DNA of 6,948 nucleotides from Deltaproteobacteria bacterium (GTDB lineage: Bacteria > Desulfobacterota > UBA8473). Of this stretch, positions 6,055 through 6,948 are shown piece after piece. The DNA lies in assembly GCA_030621455.1 (NCBI GenBank), contig JAUXHQ010000100.1, forward strand, positions 1 through 6,948, read 5' to 3'. A program made the position numbers and the translations under genes. The notes below the pieces were generated by a model, which was not told where the DNA came from, made no database searches, and saw only the letters and a list, made by a program, of their open reading frames with translations. Within the stretch, counting starts at the first letter, position 1. Each line of letters begins with the position of its first letter.

Positions 6055-6073
6055 GCAGTTTCCTTTGTATATA
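6045..6073 (+). promoter_or_regulatory. Candidate sigma-70 promoter TTGACG-N17-TATATA
   Basis: The -35 hexamer TTGACG (5 of 6 to TTGACA) and TATATA (one base off TATAAT at each of two positions) are separated by exactly 17 bases. A start near 6080 would give a leader of about 340 bases before the secreted-protein gene at 6423, or drive a small RNA. The region is AT-rich, so chance matches are possible. Confidence 0.42.
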
Positions 6074-6091
6074 TGTATAGATAATTGGATA

Positions 6092-6120
6092 CTTGAGGAA
6101 CATCTTGAAAAACGCTCAAG
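6092..6120 (+). other. Leader inverted repeat CTTGAG / CTCAAG
   Basis: Six-base arms (6092-6097, 6115-6120) with a 17-base loop lie just downstream of the proposed transcription start. Alone it is weak, but it would be the first hairpin of the long leader. Confidence 0.3.
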
Positions 6121-6179
6121 AACCTACGTCAGCGATCATTCAAGTTACATTCTTTGTTCTGGCCGACAGGTCTAAATCT

Positions 6180-6217
6180 TTTCCTAAAATAAGAATTGTC
6201 GTTCTATTTTTGGGAAA
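6180..6217 (+). other. Imperfect 16-bp hairpin in the proposed leader
   Basis: Arms 6180-6195 and 6202-6217 pair with 13 Watson-Crick pairs, one G-U pair and a 2x2 internal loop around a 6-base loop (TTGTCG). A smaller alternative hairpin (CTATTT 6204-6209 with AAATAG 6215-6220, then TTTT) shares its 3' arm, so the two are mutually exclusive. The pairs are mostly A-T, so stability is modest. Confidence 0.35.
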
Positions 6218-6422
6218 TAGTTTTCCGTTTCGCCCTGTGTTTTGCGTATGACTAATTTAAAAAAGCTATGTAATAACAATTAGTTATGATTTATGTAGGT
6301 TTTTGGTATGAATGTTGCATTTTATAAATAGACTAGAGTATTATTTTCTGCGATTAGAAAAAGGCATTCCAATTTTAGTTGCAGTAAAGTTGACATTTTT
6401 CGCAAAAGGCGGGGAGCTTAAA

Positions 6423-6948
6423 ATGGAAAAAAGAGTCAATCTAATTTTGTCGATAGTTCTTTTGCTTTATCTATTTATCCCAGGAACGGGTCTGGCCTTG
6501 GAGATAATGCCCATGTCCTATACCCTTAGCCCGAACAAAGGTGAAACCGGCACATGGACATATGACGATCCCAATCAAACAAAACTCAAGGACGGCACTT
6601 ACGGAGTCGATGACTGGACATCTTCGTACGGGAATAATCCTACGGCTGCTCCTGACGCATGGGTTGGTTGGAAGGGGATAAAATGGGATGGTCCCGGATA
6701 TGAAAAGGCCGACTACAACCCCGTGAATGTGGCGATCGAATTCTTGCTTCCGGCTGGCGAAACCATTTCGTCTATAGTGATAGGCACTAATCAGGATGCC
6801 ATCAATAATTGGAATGTAGTACTCCCAAGTCACATAGAAGCCACTCACAATGGACAACAGCTGTTTTCGTGGGATTCCACATTTGACCCAAACAATTCAG
6901 GACAGGACTTCGGTGGGAATAATGGGAGACGCCACAGTCTGATTTTCA
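6423..6948 (+). CDS. Secreted protein with signal peptide, 3' end missing
   Basis: The frame is open from the ATG at 6423 to the window end (175 codons). A GGGGAG ribosome site lies 6 bases before the ATG. Residues 1-25 form a classic signal peptide: MEKR, a leucine-rich core, then GTGLA with cleavage likely after A25. The mature part is rich in W, G, N and D, with motifs such as KLKDGTYGVDDW (52-63), WVGWKGIKW, VNVAIEFLLPAGETISSIVIG and NNWNVVLPSHIEATHNGQQLF. This order (a DG...W loop, a strand with a Leu/Pro-Gly turn, a long strand, then a W...LP strand) recalls the discoidin/F5-8C galactose-binding fold used in carbohydrate-binding or surface proteins. I cannot name a family. A C-terminal anchor such as PEP-CTERM would lie outside the window. 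Confidence 0.8.
   Translation, partial: MEKRVNLILSIVLLLYLFIPGTGLALEIMPMSYTLSPNKGETGTWTYDDPNQTKLKDGTYGVDDWTSSYGNNPTAAPDAWVGWKGIKWDGPGYEKADYNPVNVAIEFLLPAGETISSIVIGTNQDAINNWNVVLPSHIEATHNGQQLFSWDSTFDPNNSGQDFGGNNGRRHSLIF

Larger units (their letters stand above)
5830..6422. other. AT-rich divergent intergenic region, no gene found
   Basis: These 593 bases separate the minus-strand Fe-S gene from the plus-strand secreted-protein gene. No convincing coding frame is present on either strand. It holds a TATAAT-like box for the minus strand (5955-5960), a 10-base-pair hairpin (5975-6003), a promoter candidate with an overlapping palindrome (6026-6073), and further inverted repeats at 6092-6120 and 6180-6217. 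No tRNA or recognised riboswitch was seen. Confidence 0.7.

Noticed and set aside
6390..6395. TTGACA hexamer just upstream of the secreted-protein gene
   Set aside because: It is a perfect -35 match, but the sequence at the -10 distance is the G-rich ribosome-site region. It does not make a promoter for this gene.
6471..6857. Open minus-strand frame of 128 codons at the right end
   Set aside because: The plus strand here has a ribosome site, a signal peptide and a coherent exported protein, so the antisense frame is a shadow.

Overview
The window reads as chromosomal DNA from a bacterium of the Desulfobacterota (former Deltaproteobacteria) or a close relative. This is inferred from gene content, not from a marker gene: a cysteine-rich winged-helix/4Fe-4S protein of a type common in anaerobes, a DUF6125-like protein, a conserved housekeeping block (proC, fxsA, maf, yggS), and GGGGTCAG-type intergenic motifs of a kind I associate with this group.

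Layout. (1) Bases 1-702 hold the 3' part of a tetratricopeptide-repeat gene whose start lies left of the window. Two of its repeat units are near-copies at DNA level. (2) A 160-base gap carries a GGGGTCAG element, an inverted repeat and a terminator-like hairpin. (3) Bases 863-1531 encode a protein with all six metal-ligand positions of the alternative oxidase (AOX) family, a cyanide-resistant quinol:oxygen oxidase. (4) After a 140-base gap with a second GGGGTCAG element comes a DUF6125-like small cytosolic protein (1672-2190). (5) A tight forward operon follows: proC (proline synthesis), fxsA (inner-membrane protein), maf (dTTP/UTP-type pyrophosphatase), yggS (PLP homeostasis). Spacings are 6 bases, a 4-base ATGA overlap, and 17 bases. 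(6) Convergent to this, on the minus strand, is a 333-residue winged-helix/multi-[4Fe-4S] protein (4828-5829). (7) A long AT-rich divergent intergenic region (5830-6422) contains a strong hairpin, a TTGACG-N17-TATATA promoter candidate overlapped by a TTGACGTCAA palindrome, and further hairpins in what would be a long leader. (8) At 6423 starts a secreted protein with a signal peptide and a possible discoidin-like fold, cut off by the window end.

How the genes relate. The proC-yggS block is ordinary metabolism and quality control. YggS and ProC are frequent neighbours, and YggS manages the PLP cofactor used in amino-acid metabolism. The AOX-like gene and the Fe-S protein are the redox genes. 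An oxygen-consuming quinol oxidase in an otherwise anaerobe-looking neighbourhood suggests oxygen detoxification or microaerobic electron overflow, but this is inference. The AOX gene stands alone between two similar short repeats, which may be a trace of gene insertion. I see no rRNA, tRNA, CRISPR array or complete insertion sequence. The best candidates for something new are the isolated AOX gene between repeats, the winged-helix/Fe-S fusion, and the divergent regulatory region.
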